From contig NZ_NQYC01000002.1 of NCBI RefSeq assembly GCF_003600835.1, positions 62,001 to 126,000 on the forward strand: 64,000 nt of DNA. The letters are read 5' to 3'. Made by a program: the position numbers and the translations under genes. Position 1 is the stretch's first letter. Each line of letters starts with the position of its first letter. The notes beneath the pieces are model-generated. The model worked only from the letters and a program-made list of their open reading frames with translations, was not told the DNA's origin and searched no databases. Shown here one piece after another: positions 45,810-56,132 of this stretch. The DNA is from Bacillus sp. PK3_68. GTDB lineage: Bacteria; Bacillota; Bacilli; Bacillales; Domibacillaceae.

Positions 45810-47039
45810 TTAAATTGAACCCGATACAATCTTCCCTTTATATATCACAGCGTGACGTTTAGCCCTTCTTGCGACCGTTTCCGCTGAACAACTCGCTTCG
45901 ACAAGTACCAGATTGGCATCTTCCCCCTCTAAAGGCCATACTCGTTGTTCCTGTTTATTTAACACTGCCTTCCCGCCCGTAATAACATGCAGCGTCTGTG
46001 CAAGGGATTTCTCATCAATCCAACCGAAACGCTCCGCCATTCTGCTAGCTCGTTCTAAAATGTCTCCATTGCCAAATGGGGCCCACGCATCATAAATATT
46101 ATCTGATCCTGCAGCTACATTCACTCCTTTTGTCAGCAATAGATCAACTGGGGGCATCTTGCTGTCTATTGGCACACTTGTAATAATTGTTATTCCAGCC
46201 TCCGCCAGCATATCTGCTATTTCATTGGTTTCCTCTTTTGATATTTCTCCGAGGCAATAGGCATGACTAATAGCTACTCTCCCTTGCCATCCAGCTTCTT
46301 GCGTAAGTGAGATTAGGCGTTTTATTGTAAATGCTCCTAGGTGATCTGAATCATGTAAATGTAAATCAATATCGCTATTCGACTCAACTGCAAGCTCTAC
46401 CATTGAATATAATGAGGCTTCAATATCTCTATCAATTCCTCCGGGATCTACACCACCAACCAGATTGGCCCCAAATTTCAATGCCTCTCTCATGATAGCC
46501 GTAGAATTAGAACGCAACAGCCCTTGCTGAGGAAATGCAACAATTTCATACGACAGTTTGTCAGAATAACTATTAAGTGCATTTAAAACGGATTCCAAGT
46601 TCTTTAAACCCACTTCTGGATCTACGTCTACATGTGTGCGTATGTGGGTGGCTCCTCCATCCAGTAAGCGCTGTAACATATTTTCAGCACGCTCTTCTGT
46701 CGTGAGAGACATGTTAGCCAGCATCTTTTTTTCAATGGCCAATCGCTCAACTATATTTTCCGACGGAGTGCATGCCCTCCATGTTTCTCCCAAAAATGTT
46801 TTATCCAAATGGCAGTGCTTCTCTACAAAGGAAGGGAGTGCTAGTAAGTGATTGGCATTATATATGGGCAAACTAGATTCTAACAGAATATCAGCAGAAA
46901 TTATCTTCGCAATCTTCCCCTCTTCAATAAATAAATGATAAGAAGCACTCTTAGTTCCAATCGCCCTGTCGCCTTCATACTCATATCCTTCTTGTAAACA
47001 AACATTCTGTATCCAATACGCTTTATTCATTATTCCCAT
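45810..47039 (-). CDS. Cytosine-deaminase-like amidohydrolase, copy 2
   Basis: A 409-residue amidohydrolase of the CodA-like group, last gene of the operon. Metal and catalytic motifs are EKHCHLDKTF near residue 70, DLHLHDSDHLG near 210, ISHAYCLG near 240 and AGSDNIYDAWAPFG near 315. Where CodA has the proton-shuttle Glu in HCDE, this has HLHD, so the substrate differs from cytosine. It is a tandem paralog of the next gene with equal length. Probably hydrolyses or deaminates a cyclic nitrogen compound imported by the APC permease. Confidence 0.88.
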   Translation of the reverse strand: MGIMNKAYWIQNVCLQEGYEYEGDRAIGTKSASYHLFIEEGKIAKIISADILLESSLPIYNANHLLALPSFVEKHCHLDKTFLGETWRACTPSENIVERLAIEKKMLANMSLTTEERAENMLQRLLDGGATHIRTHVDVDPEVGLKNLESVLNALNSYSDKLSYEIVAFPQQGLLRSNSTAIMREALKFGANLVGGVDPGGIDRDIEASLYSMVELAVESNSDIDLHLHDSDHLGAFTIKRLISLTQEAGWQGRVAISHAYCLGEISKEETNEIADMLAEAGITIITSVPIDSKMPPVDLLLTKGVNVAAGSDNIYDAWAPFGNGDILERASRMAERFGWIDEKSLAQTLHVITGGKAVLNKQEQRVWPLEGEDANLVLVEASCSAETVARRAKRHAVIYKGKIVSGSI

Positions 47040-47072
47040 CCCTCACATTTTCTTATATCTATTTAGTGTGAA

Positions 47073-48302
47073 CTAAGATAAGCTTCCTGCAACAATTTTT
47101 CCTTTAAACATGGTTGCTTGGCGCTTCACTCTTCTTGCGACCGCTTCAGCTGAACAACTTGCCTCGACAAAAACAGCATCGGCCTGATCACCTACTAGCG
47201 GCCATATACGCTTTCCATTTGAATCAAGCGGTGTTTTTCCACCAGTAATAAACGAAAGCGCCTTAGCCAACGATTGCTCGTCAATCCAGGAAAAGCGTTC
47301 TGCCATTAAACTTGCCTTGTAAAGCATATCTCCTGTACCAAATGGGTCCCAGTGATCAGTAATACTATCCGTTGCCAGCGAGACGGTTACCCCTTTTTGG
47401 TGAAGAAAAGGAATAGGAGGTGTAGAGAAATCGTACTCAATGGGAACAGTAGAAGCGATAGATATTCCCGCTTTGGCTAATAATTCAGCCGTTTCCCCAG
47501 CCTCTTCTAAAGAGACATCTCCAAGACCGAAAGCATGGCCGATTGATACTCTTCCTTGCCAGCCTGTTTTCTCTGTAAGCGCAGCTAGCCGTTTCATTGT
47601 AAAAGTTCCCAAGTGTCCTTTGTCATGTAGATGAAGGTCAATGCCGGCATCAGCTTCAATTGCAAGCTCAAACATTGCTCTCAAGGATGTCTCAATATCT
47701 TCATCCACAGTTGCAGGGTCTACTCCTCCAACATGCGTTGCTCCTCTTTGCAATGCTTCTCTTACTAAGTTGATTGATTTACTGCGCAACAAGCCGTGCT
47801 GAGGAAACGCAACAAGTTCATATGTAAGCTTGTCACGATAAGATTCTAATGCTTGCGAGATAGCCTCAAAATTCTCCAGCCCAATAGTGGGGTCTACATT
47901 GCATTGAGCACGTATATGTGTTGTCCCGTTTTGTAAAAGAAGGTCCATTATTTTTTCCGCTCTCTCCTTAGTAACAGGAAGCAAATGAGGAAGCATTTCC
48001 TTCTCCTCTTCTATTCGCCCAAAGATATTAACAAATGGAGTAGGAGCTTTCCAGGGACCACCATAATATGTTTTATCTAAATGAATATGCATGTCTTGAA
48101 ATGAAGGAAGCATAAGCAAACCCTTTGCATCCTGCTTTGGTAAATCTCCAGTTAATGGTTTAGTAGCTATAATAATTTCCTTTATTGTCCCCTGGTCAAT
48201 GCGGATATGACATGACTCTGTATTAGTTTCTGCTACAACATTGTTTTTGTAGAGAAGGCTGCTTTCAAGCAGAACATTTGTTAACCAATAAGTTGTGCTC
48301 AT
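47073..48302 (-). CDS. Cytosine-deaminase-like amidohydrolase, copy 1
   Basis: Also 409 residues. The motifs parallel its paralog: QDMHIHLDKTY, DLHLHDKGHLG, IGHAFGLG and LATDSITDHWDPFG. The loop KGH replaces SDH and TDS replaces SDN, so the two may have split substrate ranges or form a heteromer. Its ATG overlaps the permease stop (ATGA), so it is translationally coupled to transport. Confidence 0.88.
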   Translation of the reverse strand: MSTTYWLTNVLLESSLLYKNNVVAETNTESCHIRIDQGTIKEIIIATKPLTGDLPKQDAKGLLMLPSFQDMHIHLDKTYYGGPWKAPTPFVNIFGRIEEEKEMLPHLLPVTKERAEKIMDLLLQNGTTHIRAQCNVDPTIGLENFEAISQALESYRDKLTYELVAFPQHGLLRSKSINLVREALQRGATHVGGVDPATVDEDIETSLRAMFELAIEADAGIDLHLHDKGHLGTFTMKRLAALTEKTGWQGRVSIGHAFGLGDVSLEEAGETAELLAKAGISIASTVPIEYDFSTPPIPFLHQKGVTVSLATDSITDHWDPFGTGDMLYKASLMAERFSWIDEQSLAKALSFITGGKTPLDSNGKRIWPLVGDQADAVFVEASCSAEAVARRVKRQATMFKGKIVAGSLS

Positions 48303-49720
48303 ATTTCTTTTCCTCTCTTTTCAATAGGTTGATTTGAGTAATAGTCTAATCCCGAGGGAAGCTTCTTAAAAAAGTTAGTGCTTAATATAAGATAAGTTAA
48401 ACCAATGCCTAACCAAATTAGGCCCGCAGTCTTTGCATGGATATCTAATTTGTACAAAAAGAAAAATATCGTTAATGCCCCAATAAAGGGAAATATGAGA
48501 TGTCGAATAAAGTTTACACCCCTACGTTCTTTCTGTTTAAAATAGTAGTAAAAGATAACTGAGAGATTTACAAACAAACATCCGAAAAGTGCTCCAAAAT
48601 TTACTAGAGAAATAGCTGTTGTTAAATTGAGAAACAATGCACTTAAACTGATAATTCCAATAAATAGAATGTTATTAGTCGGAGTTAATGTTTTTGGATT
48701 AATATAGCCAAAAAACTTCTTTGGCAGCACGCCGTCTCTCCCCATTTTATATAGCATCCGCGAACAAGCTGTCTGCCCTGCTAATGGTCCAGCTATAGCC
48801 CCTATTACTGTAAAGAAAGGATAAATCACGGCCAGTACCCCTAACCCTATTTTCTTAAAGAGTTCAAGCGACCCTGTTTCAACATCTTTGAATTCACTCC
48901 AACCCGTTGGCCAGGCTAACATCATTAAGTAGGAAACAGAAACGAACATGATTCCTACCCCGGCACAAATAATTAAAGCTGCTCTTGCAACATTAACTTT
49001 TGGATTAATTGCTTCTTCAGCAACAGTAGTTACGGCATCAAAACCAAAATAGGACAATACAAGAATAGATGCCCCTGTAAAAATTACATTCCAACCTGCT
49101 TCAGGTTTAGAGATTTCGTTAAGGTTTAAAAACGCATCTAAATTTAAAAACGTTCCCGCTCCTCCACCGCTTGCAATATATTTACATATAAAAAGTACAA
49201 CAATCACCACGATGGAAAGCTGAATAATAACAATCGTATTGTTTACCCATGCAGTTACATTAATCCCAATATAACTAACTGATGTTACCAAAACGGTAAG
49301 ACCAACAATCCATACCCATTTTGGTATGTTAGGAAAAAGTGCCTCCAGGTAGTTTGCTGCAAACGAATAAGATAACATTGGAACAAGAAGATAATCCATC
49401 ATCACAGTCCATCCTGTTAAAAATCCCATATACGGATTCATTGCTCGTTGAACATAAGTATAAGCAGAACCAGAAGTAGGAAAAGCAGAAGACATGCGGC
49501 CATAACTATATGCTGTAAATATCATAGCTAATGCAGTTAAAGCATGAGTTAAAGAAAACATCCCATGAGTCATATTAGAAACAATTCCATACATATCAAA
49601 AATAGTAGTAGGAATTAAGAAAGCTAATCCGTAAAAGATAAGCGAAGGAAGTCCAAGAACTCGTTTAAATTCCTCTTTGGATTGTAGCTTTCCATGATTA
49701 ACTGTATGTTCACCGTTCAT
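48299..49720 (-). CDS. APC-superfamily permease
   Basis: A 473-residue amino acid-polyamine-organocation permease with twelve helices. The family start is recognisable (GLPSLIFYGLAFLIPTTIFD) together with TSGSAYTYVQRAMNPYMGFL in loop 2-3. It lies between the GntR regulator and the two amidohydrolases and should import their substrate. Confidence 0.88.
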   Translation of the reverse strand: MNGEHTVNHGKLQSKEEFKRVLGLPSLIFYGLAFLIPTTIFDMYGIVSNMTHGMFSLTHALTALAMIFTAYSYGRMSSAFPTSGSAYTYVQRAMNPYMGFLTGWTVMMDYLLVPMLSYSFAANYLEALFPNIPKWVWIVGLTVLVTSVSYIGINVTAWVNNTIVIIQLSIVVIVVLFICKYIASGGGAGTFLNLDAFLNLNEISKPEAGWNVIFTGASILVLSYFGFDAVTTVAEEAINPKVNVARAALIICAGVGIMFVSVSYLMMLAWPTGWSEFKDVETGSLELFKKIGLGVLAVIYPFFTVIGAIAGPLAGQTACSRMLYKMGRDGVLPKKFFGYINPKTLTPTNNILFIGIISLSALFLNLTTAISLVNFGALFGCLFVNLSVIFYYYFKQKERRGVNFIRHLIFPFIGALTIFFFLYKLDIHAKTAGLIWLGIGLTYLILSTNFFKKLPSGLDYYSNQPIEKRGKEI

Positions 49721-49766
49721 ATCCCATCTATCCCCCTTAATAATTTACCTAACTCAATAATAGAAT

Positions 49767-50456
49767 CTATCTATGATCAAGCTCTTTTAACATTTCTTGA
49801 TAGCTTCTTTGAACATCTTCAATATGTTCCCTCATCAGTTTAGAGCACTTTTCCGCCTCTCCTTTTTTAATGGCTCTTAGAATTTGCTGGTGATAATAAA
49901 GAGCATTTTCTACATCATCATAGACAGCCATTTCAATCCGGATTTTTTTGAAAAATTCAGAGATTGAGTTATAGACTTGGATAATTACATCATTGTTTAT
50001 TGAGCGAGCTAACGTCCCGTGAAATACAAGGTCAGGCACAATAATAGACGATTGCATTTTAATACATACTTCTAAGTCAACAAGTGATTTTTCAAGAATG
50101 TGTATCTCATGCGTCTGAATTCTTTTTGCAGCCAAATAGGCGATTTCAACCTCTATTACTTTACGGAATTCCAGTAAATCAAGTGAGTTGCTAATATCCA
50201 TTGGCATCATGAAGGATTTTGGAATCTCTATATCTTCTATGAATGGATTCTTCTTTACAAAAGCCCCCTTCCCTATTCTTTTTTCAATAATTCCTTTCTC
50301 AGATAACGCCTGCAAGGCTTCTCTGACAGAAGCCCTACTTACTTCTAACAATTTGGCAAGCTCTCGTTCGGAATGAAGTTGTTCTCCAGGCTGAAGGTTT
50401 TTCTTATGGATAAAATCACATATAAATTTTTGTACAGTCTCACTTACAATTGCCAC
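49767..50456 (-). CDS. GntR-family (FadR subfamily) regulator
   Basis: A 229-residue regulator: winged helix at 8-72 (LQPGEQLHSERELAKLLEVS, ASVREALQALSEKGII) and an all-helical FCD effector domain after about residue 85 with metal/ligand histidines in FHGTLARS and HHQ/HIED positions. Start is GTG with AAGGAGG six bases upstream. It heads the operon and is preceded by three 9-bp repeats, so it probably controls itself and the operon. Confidence 0.9.
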   Translation of the reverse strand: MAIVSETVQKFICDFIHKKNLQPGEQLHSERELAKLLEVSRASVREALQALSEKGIIEKRIGKGAFVKKNPFIEDIEIPKSFMMPMDISNSLDLLEFRKVIEVEIAYLAAKRIQTHEIHILEKSLVDLEVCIKMQSSIIVPDLVFHGTLARSINNDVIIQVYNSISEFFKKIRIEMAVYDDVENALYYHQQILRAIKKGEAEKCSKLMREHIEDVQRSYQEMLKELDHR

Positions 50457-50483
50457 AAAAATCCTCCTTAATTCATCATAGAG

Positions 50484-50513
50484 TCCAGACCGGTCAGACC
50501 AGTCAGACCAGTT
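50484..50513 (-). promoter_or_regulatory. Three 9-bp direct repeats, probable GntR operator
   Basis: AGACCGGTC, AGACCAGTC and AGACCAGTT follow each other without gap. On the gene strand they read TGGTCTGAC.., close to the FadR-subfamily operator core TGGTnnnACCA. They end about 30 bases before the GTG start. Confidence 0.65.
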
Positions 50514-51349
50514 TCCTCAAAAATTATACTAACTATATAAAAACTCTAACTTTTCACCCCCCTCTTTCTTCTAAATCGGTAATATTTTTTGATTTTTCGG
50601 TTTCTTATTTGCAAATGTCATGCCAATTTTTATTGATTAGTTTCCGTCAACTAGGAAAAAGCGTTATAAAAAGAAACCAAACGGCGAACATGTACCCATA
50701 TTGAGTATGCTAGGAACATAATGAGCACGCCCTTTCATTGAAGAATTGACAGACATCGACAGAAAATCTTTTTCCTACTTATGAGTTAGCCCAGGGAGCG
50801 TTATCAAGAAAGCTGATATTGGTTAAAAATTGCTAAAGATCTAGTCAACACACCAAAGGCCATTCCACAGGCGTTGTTATTAAATCTGCTATGAACGCTG
50901 AGTGCTATTTAAAACTAAACAGTAAAAATTAATTGTTCCTGTGCCCCTATATGCACAGTTTCTTGAAACAGTCTATATTTCTTGCAATAAAATAATTTCC
51001 AAAAATTTTTCTCAAGTTTTTTCTTTATTCAACTCAACAGGCTCTAGTTATTAATAAAATGGTTAGGATTGATATGCATTTAAGAATAAAAAATTCAAAG
51101 AAGCATAATTTATATCTAATTTTTAAAGAGAAGTGTTACAAATCAGCAAGTGTTAATTTGTTTTGCTTTCTTATAAAATTGACCGCTGTACAAACGACAA
51201 TTTTATCAAACCAACTTTTTATTGAACTCATTTCTTGAACGGCTTCCAGAGACGTCAGCGCCTTTTTTATCGATTCTTGAACTATCTTCTTGTTTTTTTA
51301 CATAACTAAACGCTAAGCGGCAAATATCCTCTTTATGATCAGTAATAGT
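50514..51349. other. No gene recognised
   Basis: AT-rich sequence with only short, broken frames. It ends at the recombinase fragment. Confidence 0.5.
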
Positions 51350-51616
51350 GAAAAGCGCAGCCTATTACCGTGAGGGCAATACAGAAGAATCTTAAGAAAT
51401 ATACAGAGGCTTTCACCTATGGAAAAGTATTACCCCCCACAAGCTGCGCCATTCTTTCGCAAGTGAATGACCTCGCAATGGAGGGAATCTCGTCCTGCTT
51501 CGTGATCAACTTGGCCATAGCTCTATTAAGGTCATTTCCCTCTATACGAACCTTTCGGATAGAGAGCCAGTAGTTTATGAACGAGATGAAAAAAAATGGA
51601 GGTAGGGATTAATAAG
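51350..51616 (+). pseudogene. 3' fragment of a XerS-like recombinase
   Basis: Nearly the same nucleotide sequence as 42646-42912, the last third of the XerS-like gene, with scattered substitutions and several single-base losses (for example in the C-run before CACAAGCTGCGCC). It still spells HKLRH, LGH and the Tyr region in broken frames. The upstream two thirds are missing. Confidence 0.85.
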
Positions 51617-51692
51617 TTTTCTCCCGATCATTTAAAAAGGGGTTAGTAAAATGAATTGATGATGAATCACTGTTTCAGGTAATTTAAAAGAG

Positions 51693-51722
51693 AAATACGT
51701 TTTTTCAAAAAACGTATTTTTC
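51693..51722 (+). terminator. Hairpin after the recombinase fragment
   Basis: AAATACGTTTTTT is followed almost directly by its inverse AAAAAACGTATTT and then TT. It may be a terminator left with the fragment. Confidence 0.55.
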
Positions 51723-52157
51723 AGTTTAATAGTAGAGCTAATTATTCATAAACAATAATTAGTTCTAACTGCTTGGTTTTTATGTTGTTTCTATTTGAAT
51801 TATACATAATTTGTATTATTAAAATGTTGATTTTTTTATTTAAATTTCTTCCCTTTGTTTTTCAGGCTGTTTCAATTTTAATAAGATGCATCACTTCTAT
51901 TCCTAAAATAATAGCTTCAACTGTACAAAAAGATCTCAACCCTAACATCGAATAGGGATGGATAATTATTTCAATAACAGAAAAAACTTCTACACCCCTT
52001 CATTTTTAGCCCCTCTTCCATATAACCTCTATACCCTCACGCTTAGTAATCTTTAGAAAAAGTTTGATGATTTTTGTGATCGTTAGGCCATTAAAGCGCC
52101 CAGTTTGTTAATAGTCTTCACTTATCAACAGCAATTAGCTAAGTTAGAATAAGGAAA
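51723..52157. other. No gene recognised
   Basis: A hydrophobic open frame near 51773 has no ribosome site and low-complexity T-rich codons; not accepted as a gene. Confidence 0.5.
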
Positions 52158-52189
52158 AGGGGTGTTGCCCTATGATGGTCAACACCCCT
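52158..52189 (-). terminator. Terminator of the PanE-like gene
   Basis: AGGGGTGTTG pairs with CAACACCCCT around 12 bases. On the minus strand it is followed by TTTTCCTTATTC. Confidence 0.75.
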
Positions 52190-52207
52190 CTTAATAAAAA
52201 ACATTTT

Positions 52208-53233
52208 CTATTTATTTAGTTCTTCAAAAAACTTAATGTTTGTTTCAAAATTCGAAACTGATTGGGTTTCTTCCGCTTGTTTTACTAATTTTACAACCAT
52301 ATCATTATAAGGTGTTAAAATTCCTTTGTCTGCTGCCAGCCGCGGAACGACCCCATTTATATAATCAATTTCAGTCTTACGTTTCTTTTCCAGATCCTGC
52401 AGCATGCTTGCTTTTAACAGTCTGGAAGATTCCATGAATTTTCGAAGTGTTTGGACACGCTCAGGAATATCTTTTTCGCTTTTTATTTCTAATGATGCAA
52501 TATCAAAGGTATTCATTTTAGCAAATTTCACACCGTTTACATGTCCTACTTTGATCGTTTCATCAGCAATATGCGCAGCACTTACAATACTGACTTCATG
52601 ATCAAGTACCCCTCCAAACTCCTTGTTTAGTGCAGCTGATAAACCGCTAAATGCATTGTTAATCAATAATTTTGACCATTTTGTCCCAACCAGGTTATTA
52701 GAAATATGGGTACCCCCCACAAGATCCAAAATGGATTTAATCTGCTGAATTCTTTCCGTTGTTTCACCGTTTAGTTCTCCAATTTGGAAAGCATACTCTT
52801 TAAAATGAGTAAATTCTGTTGTAAGTTTTGATACCCCCGGCTCCATAAACGTCGCACCGAATTCAACAGACCCAGCAATTACTCGTTCTCGGCCAACAAT
52901 GGAAGCCACCTTTTCTTCAGGTATGCCGTTTTGTAAGGAGAGGACTACACTTTGTTCACCTAAAAATGGCAGCAAGTTTTTTAGTACAGAATCGTTAAAT
53001 AATTGCTTTGTTAAAAGCAAGACTAAATCATAGGTTCCTGACATGTCATCAGGGGTAATAGCTTTCACCTTTGCTTGAAAATCTGTTGTGCCGATTATTT
53101 TTGCCCCTGTCTGATTTAAGGCGTCAACATGTGCTTGATAGACATCAATCAACTCTACATCTTGTCCGCCGGCAGCAATATATGCACCAGCGATGGTTCC
53201 TAAAGAACCTGCTCCTAATACGGCAATTCTCAT
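52208..53233 (-). CDS. Ketopantoate reductase-family oxidoreductase
   Basis: A 341-residue NADPH-dependent 2-keto acid reductase of the PanE/ApbA family. The Rossmann start is MRIAVLGAGSLGTIAGAYIA. The family lysine and asparagine region is in GTKWSKLLINNAFSGLSAAL near residue 190, and the C-terminal motif EIDYINGVVPRLAADKGI near 300. By its place after 3-hydroxyacyl-CoA dehydrogenase and an acetoacetate decarboxylase-like gene, it may act on a different 2-keto acid rather than in pantothenate synthesis. Confidence 0.88.
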   Translation of the reverse strand: MRIAVLGAGSLGTIAGAYIAAGGQDVELIDVYQAHVDALNQTGAKIIGTTDFQAKVKAITPDDMSGTYDLVLLLTKQLFNDSVLKNLLPFLGEQSVVLSLQNGIPEEKVASIVGRERVIAGSVEFGATFMEPGVSKLTTEFTHFKEYAFQIGELNGETTERIQQIKSILDLVGGTHISNNLVGTKWSKLLINNAFSGLSAALNKEFGGVLDHEVSIVSAAHIADETIKVGHVNGVKFAKMNTFDIASLEIKSEKDIPERVQTLRKFMESSRLLKASMLQDLEKKRKTEIDYINGVVPRLAADKGILTPYNDMVVKLVKQAEETQSVSNFETNIKFFEELNK

Positions 53234-53350
53234 TCGAATTTCCCCCTACCTTTTCATACTCATTATAAACATCGATTCATCATCAGCTTTTTTGATTTGC
53301 TTTTGTTACTGTTTGATCAGTCTCATGAAATATTCCTATCTTTATCGGGA

Positions 53351-54311
53351 TTAATGTTGATTGTTCATTACATGGAGAACCGATATTTGCTTTTGATCAC
53401 GTTTGTTTTCCAATTCCTCAATCTGTACTTTTCCGTAAGAATTCATTGCCTCATTTGATAATTTTTGAACGGTGGATTCGTCTAGGGTTGGATTTCCAAG
53501 GTTTTTCCATCCTGATTGTAAATTAGGACCAAGATGTTTAAGAAATGCCGGGAGTCCCCCTTTCCCCCTCCAAGATGGAATGTGAGGAACGGACCGCCAA
53601 CTGCCCATCGTAAACCGATGGAATTTGTTACGATTCGATCCAAATCTTTCATTGAAACGACTTCTTCAAGAACTAGATGGATCGCTTCTCGAAAGAGGGC
53701 GGATTGCAATCGATTAGCAACAAAACCGGGGATTTCTTTTTTTAATACCATGGGCTCTTTTCCTAATGATTTATAGAAAGCAATGGCATCATTAACGGCT
53801 TGAACTTCTGTATGTTCTCCTGGTACCACTTCAACGAGCGGAACGAGATGCGGGGGTTAAATGGATGTCCGATTAAAAGCCGACCCGGATTCTTCATTCC
53901 TTTTGCTATTTCGCTTGAAGGGATTCCGGAAGTGGAGGACAGCAAAAGCGTTTCTTTAGTTACTGCTTTTTCAATTTTAGAAAACAATTCCTGTTTGAAT
54001 TCAACTCGTTCTGGTCCATTTTCTTGGACAACAGCCGAGCCTTGAAGCGAACGTTCCAGATCCTGCTCTATTTCTAAATGATCCGTTAGATTTTCAGTTG
54101 GCAGTCCAAGAGCTTTTAACGTAGGCTTGATTTGTTCAATCCCATTAAGAACTACTTCTTTTAAGTCAGGACGAGGATCATTCACACGCACTGTCAATCC
54201 ATAGGCTAAAAACAAGGCGGTCCAGGAAATCCCTATTGTGCCAGCTCCAATAACGGTTACTGGATTAAATCGTTGCAATTCTTCAGAGAGCGTTATCTTT
54301 GAATTGGACAT
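53351..54311 (-). pseudogene. 3-hydroxyacyl-CoA dehydrogenase family protein with two frameshifts (possibly intact in vivo)
   Basis: Three frames join into a complete ~320-residue enzyme similar to L-carnitine/3-hydroxybutyrate-type dehydrogenases. Order: Rossmann GAGTIGISWTALFLAYG, catalytic-region SSTSGIPSSEIA and GHPFNPP, then KEIPGFVANRLQSALFREAI, then a C-terminal helical part. The breaks are at two G/C runs (53852-53856 and 53557-53561); one extra base in each restores the frame. It is preceded by the acetoacetate decarboxylase-like gene and followed by the PanE-like gene. Confidence 0.85.
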
Positions 54312-54330
54312 GTATGGTTTACCTTCCTTT

Positions 54331-55071
54331 CTACTTTTCAGCTAAATAATCATATATAACAGTTGGAGAGGGCAATGAAAGCTCTGTTAGAATATGAGAA
54401 GCCGATACGACCTCAAGTACAGGCAAATCCGCCATTGGTGCCAACGCATGTGCGAACAGCTCCAGCCTTGCAGGTCCTGACCAAGCACCAAGTATTTTAA
54501 TATCCGTAATTTGGCTCCGGACCAATTCGCAAATTCTTGGATAGCCATCATATCCTGGCATTTTTTTTAACATATAATTCGGTCTAACGATTTCTTTAAG
54601 CGCCTCCGAATGATCAAGCGGAAAATGCTTATACCCCATTGTAGCTGTGGCCACCCGCAAAGTACTATAATCCAAGGTTCCGACTAAGGTGTCGGAATCA
54701 ACATATAAACTAGGCTTGCCTAACTTTTTAGGATACGCTGCTATTTCTCTGCCGGAAGCGATGGCAGGAAAGCTATCTACATACATGGCATGAAGATAAT
54801 CGCCTTCTTCCCCTTCAAAGCTTACAGGGATGACCTGCCCACACTCTGTATAGGATCCTAGCCCTGTAACATCCGGCATTTTCATAATTTCAAATCTGAC
54901 AAGTGGATCTTTAACCTCCAATGGCTCCGGAACTATTTTTTTCAATCTTTCAAGATCGGTCCTATACAAAATATTTAAGTATTCACGATTATAAAAGCGG
55001 TATGGACCTAAAGGAAACGCCCCCGCATCCAAAGGAGTTGTAAACTGCTTAACTACTTCATCCTTTCTCAC
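54331..55071 (-). CDS. Acetoacetate decarboxylase-family protein
   Basis: A 246-residue protein with the Schiff-base region GREIAAYPKKLGKP near residue 110, where the first Lys of PKK corresponds to the catalytic Lys115 of clostridial Adc. The family ends (SFPAIASGRE, HALAPMADLPVLEVVSASHI) are present. It may decarboxylate a 3-keto acid made by the dehydrogenase downstream. First gene of the leftward operon, divergent from a LysR gene. Confidence 0.9.
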   Translation of the reverse strand: MRKDEVVKQFTTPLDAGAFPLGPYRFYNREYLNILYRTDLERLKKIVPEPLEVKDPLVRFEIMKMPDVTGLGSYTECGQVIPVSFEGEEGDYLHAMYVDSFPAIASGREIAAYPKKLGKPSLYVDSDTLVGTLDYSTLRVATATMGYKHFPLDHSEALKEIVRPNYMLKKMPGYDGYPRICELVRSQITDIKILGAWSGPARLELFAHALAPMADLPVLEVVSASHILTELSLPSPTVIYDYLAEK

Positions 55072-55244
55072 TTAAATGACACCTTCCTTTTTTAATCAGG
55101 TTCTTAAAAAAATTTTCATGTTTATCTTGCCCTCTTGTACTTTTTCTACATCCATAATTTTATATCGGATTTCATATTTAATCTAATACATGTTAATGTA
55201 TAAATATATTTATTGTAATAAATTATAGGGGTGTAAAAAAATAG

Positions 55245-56132
55245 ATGGAGCTGCTTCAATTGAAATACTTTCAGACGGTTGCTTATACAGAGCATATTTC
55301 TAAGGCTGCCCAACAACTAAATATTGCTCAGCCTTCATTAAGCCTCACAATTAAGAGACTTGAGGATGAATTGGGAACAAAGTTATTTGATAGGAAAGGA
55401 AGAAATATTGAATTGAGTTCTTCTGGAAAAATTCTTTTGAAACATGTGAACAAGATTTTTACCGAAATTGAAAATGCAAGAACGGAGATTCAAGCGAAAG
55501 ATCAGGAAAATGCACGCACCATTAAAATATCGATTTCCAATCCCAGATTCCTCACAGGGCTGATCAGTGAATACATTACCCAATATCCGGAAATAAAAAT
55601 ACAACAGGGAATTGGAGTGAGAAGTGGAATACTGGAAAGCTTAAAGAAGGGGGAGATTGATTTAGGTATAGCAGGTCCACCTATAGTGGATGAAGAGATA
55701 AAAAGCTGTGTATTGTTAGATGAGGACATTGTCCTGGTATTGCCCTCCACCCACAGGTTGGCAGGCCATTCAGAAATCTCTTTAAAAGATGTTGCCAATG
55801 AACCTTTTATTTCTCTGGCTGGTAATGAGGAATACAGTAAATTTACAAACGAACTTTGTGAAAAAGAGGGATTCACTCCCAAAAATAATTTTGAGGTAGA
55901 TTCTAATCTATTAGCAGAAATCATTAAGTTAGATCAAGGTGTAGCATTCCTTCCTATTTCAGTGTGCAGAAAACACCATTTACATTACGTAAAAATTGCA
56001 GATATTGCCCCGACCTATACAGTCGGACTGTCTTGGGTAAAAGATGGGTTGTTATCTCCTTCAGTAAAAGATTTCCGGGACTTTATTATTTCCTATTTTA
56101 AAGATAACTACCAAATGTTCAAAGTTCCCTAA
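55245..56132 (+). CDS. LysR-family transcriptional regulator
   Basis: A 295-residue LysR regulator: HTH at 1-60 (MELLQLKYFQTVAYTEHISK, AAQQLNIAQPSLSLTIKRLE) and a periplasmic-binding-protein-like effector domain. GGGGTG lies eleven bases before the ATG. It is divergent from the acetoacetate decarboxylase operon, whose activator it probably is. The 173-bp gap should hold its LysR box; an A/T-rich TnA-rich dyad is likely but not distinct. Confidence 0.92.
   Translation: MELLQLKYFQTVAYTEHISKAAQQLNIAQPSLSLTIKRLEDELGTKLFDRKGRNIELSSSGKILLKHVNKIFTEIENARTEIQAKDQENARTIKISISNPRFLTGLISEYITQYPEIKIQQGIGVRSGILESLKKGEIDLGIAGPPIVDEEIKSCVLLDEDIVLVLPSTHRLAGHSEISLKDVANEPFISLAGNEEYSKFTNELCEKEGFTPKNNFEVDSNLLAEIIKLDQGVAFLPISVCRKHHLHYVKIADIAPTYTVGLSWVKDGLLSPSVKDFRDFIISYFKDNYQMFKVP

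Noticed and set aside
51773-51955. 60-residue hydrophobic frame
   Set aside because: T-rich codons produce a hydrophobic peptide by chance; no start signals.
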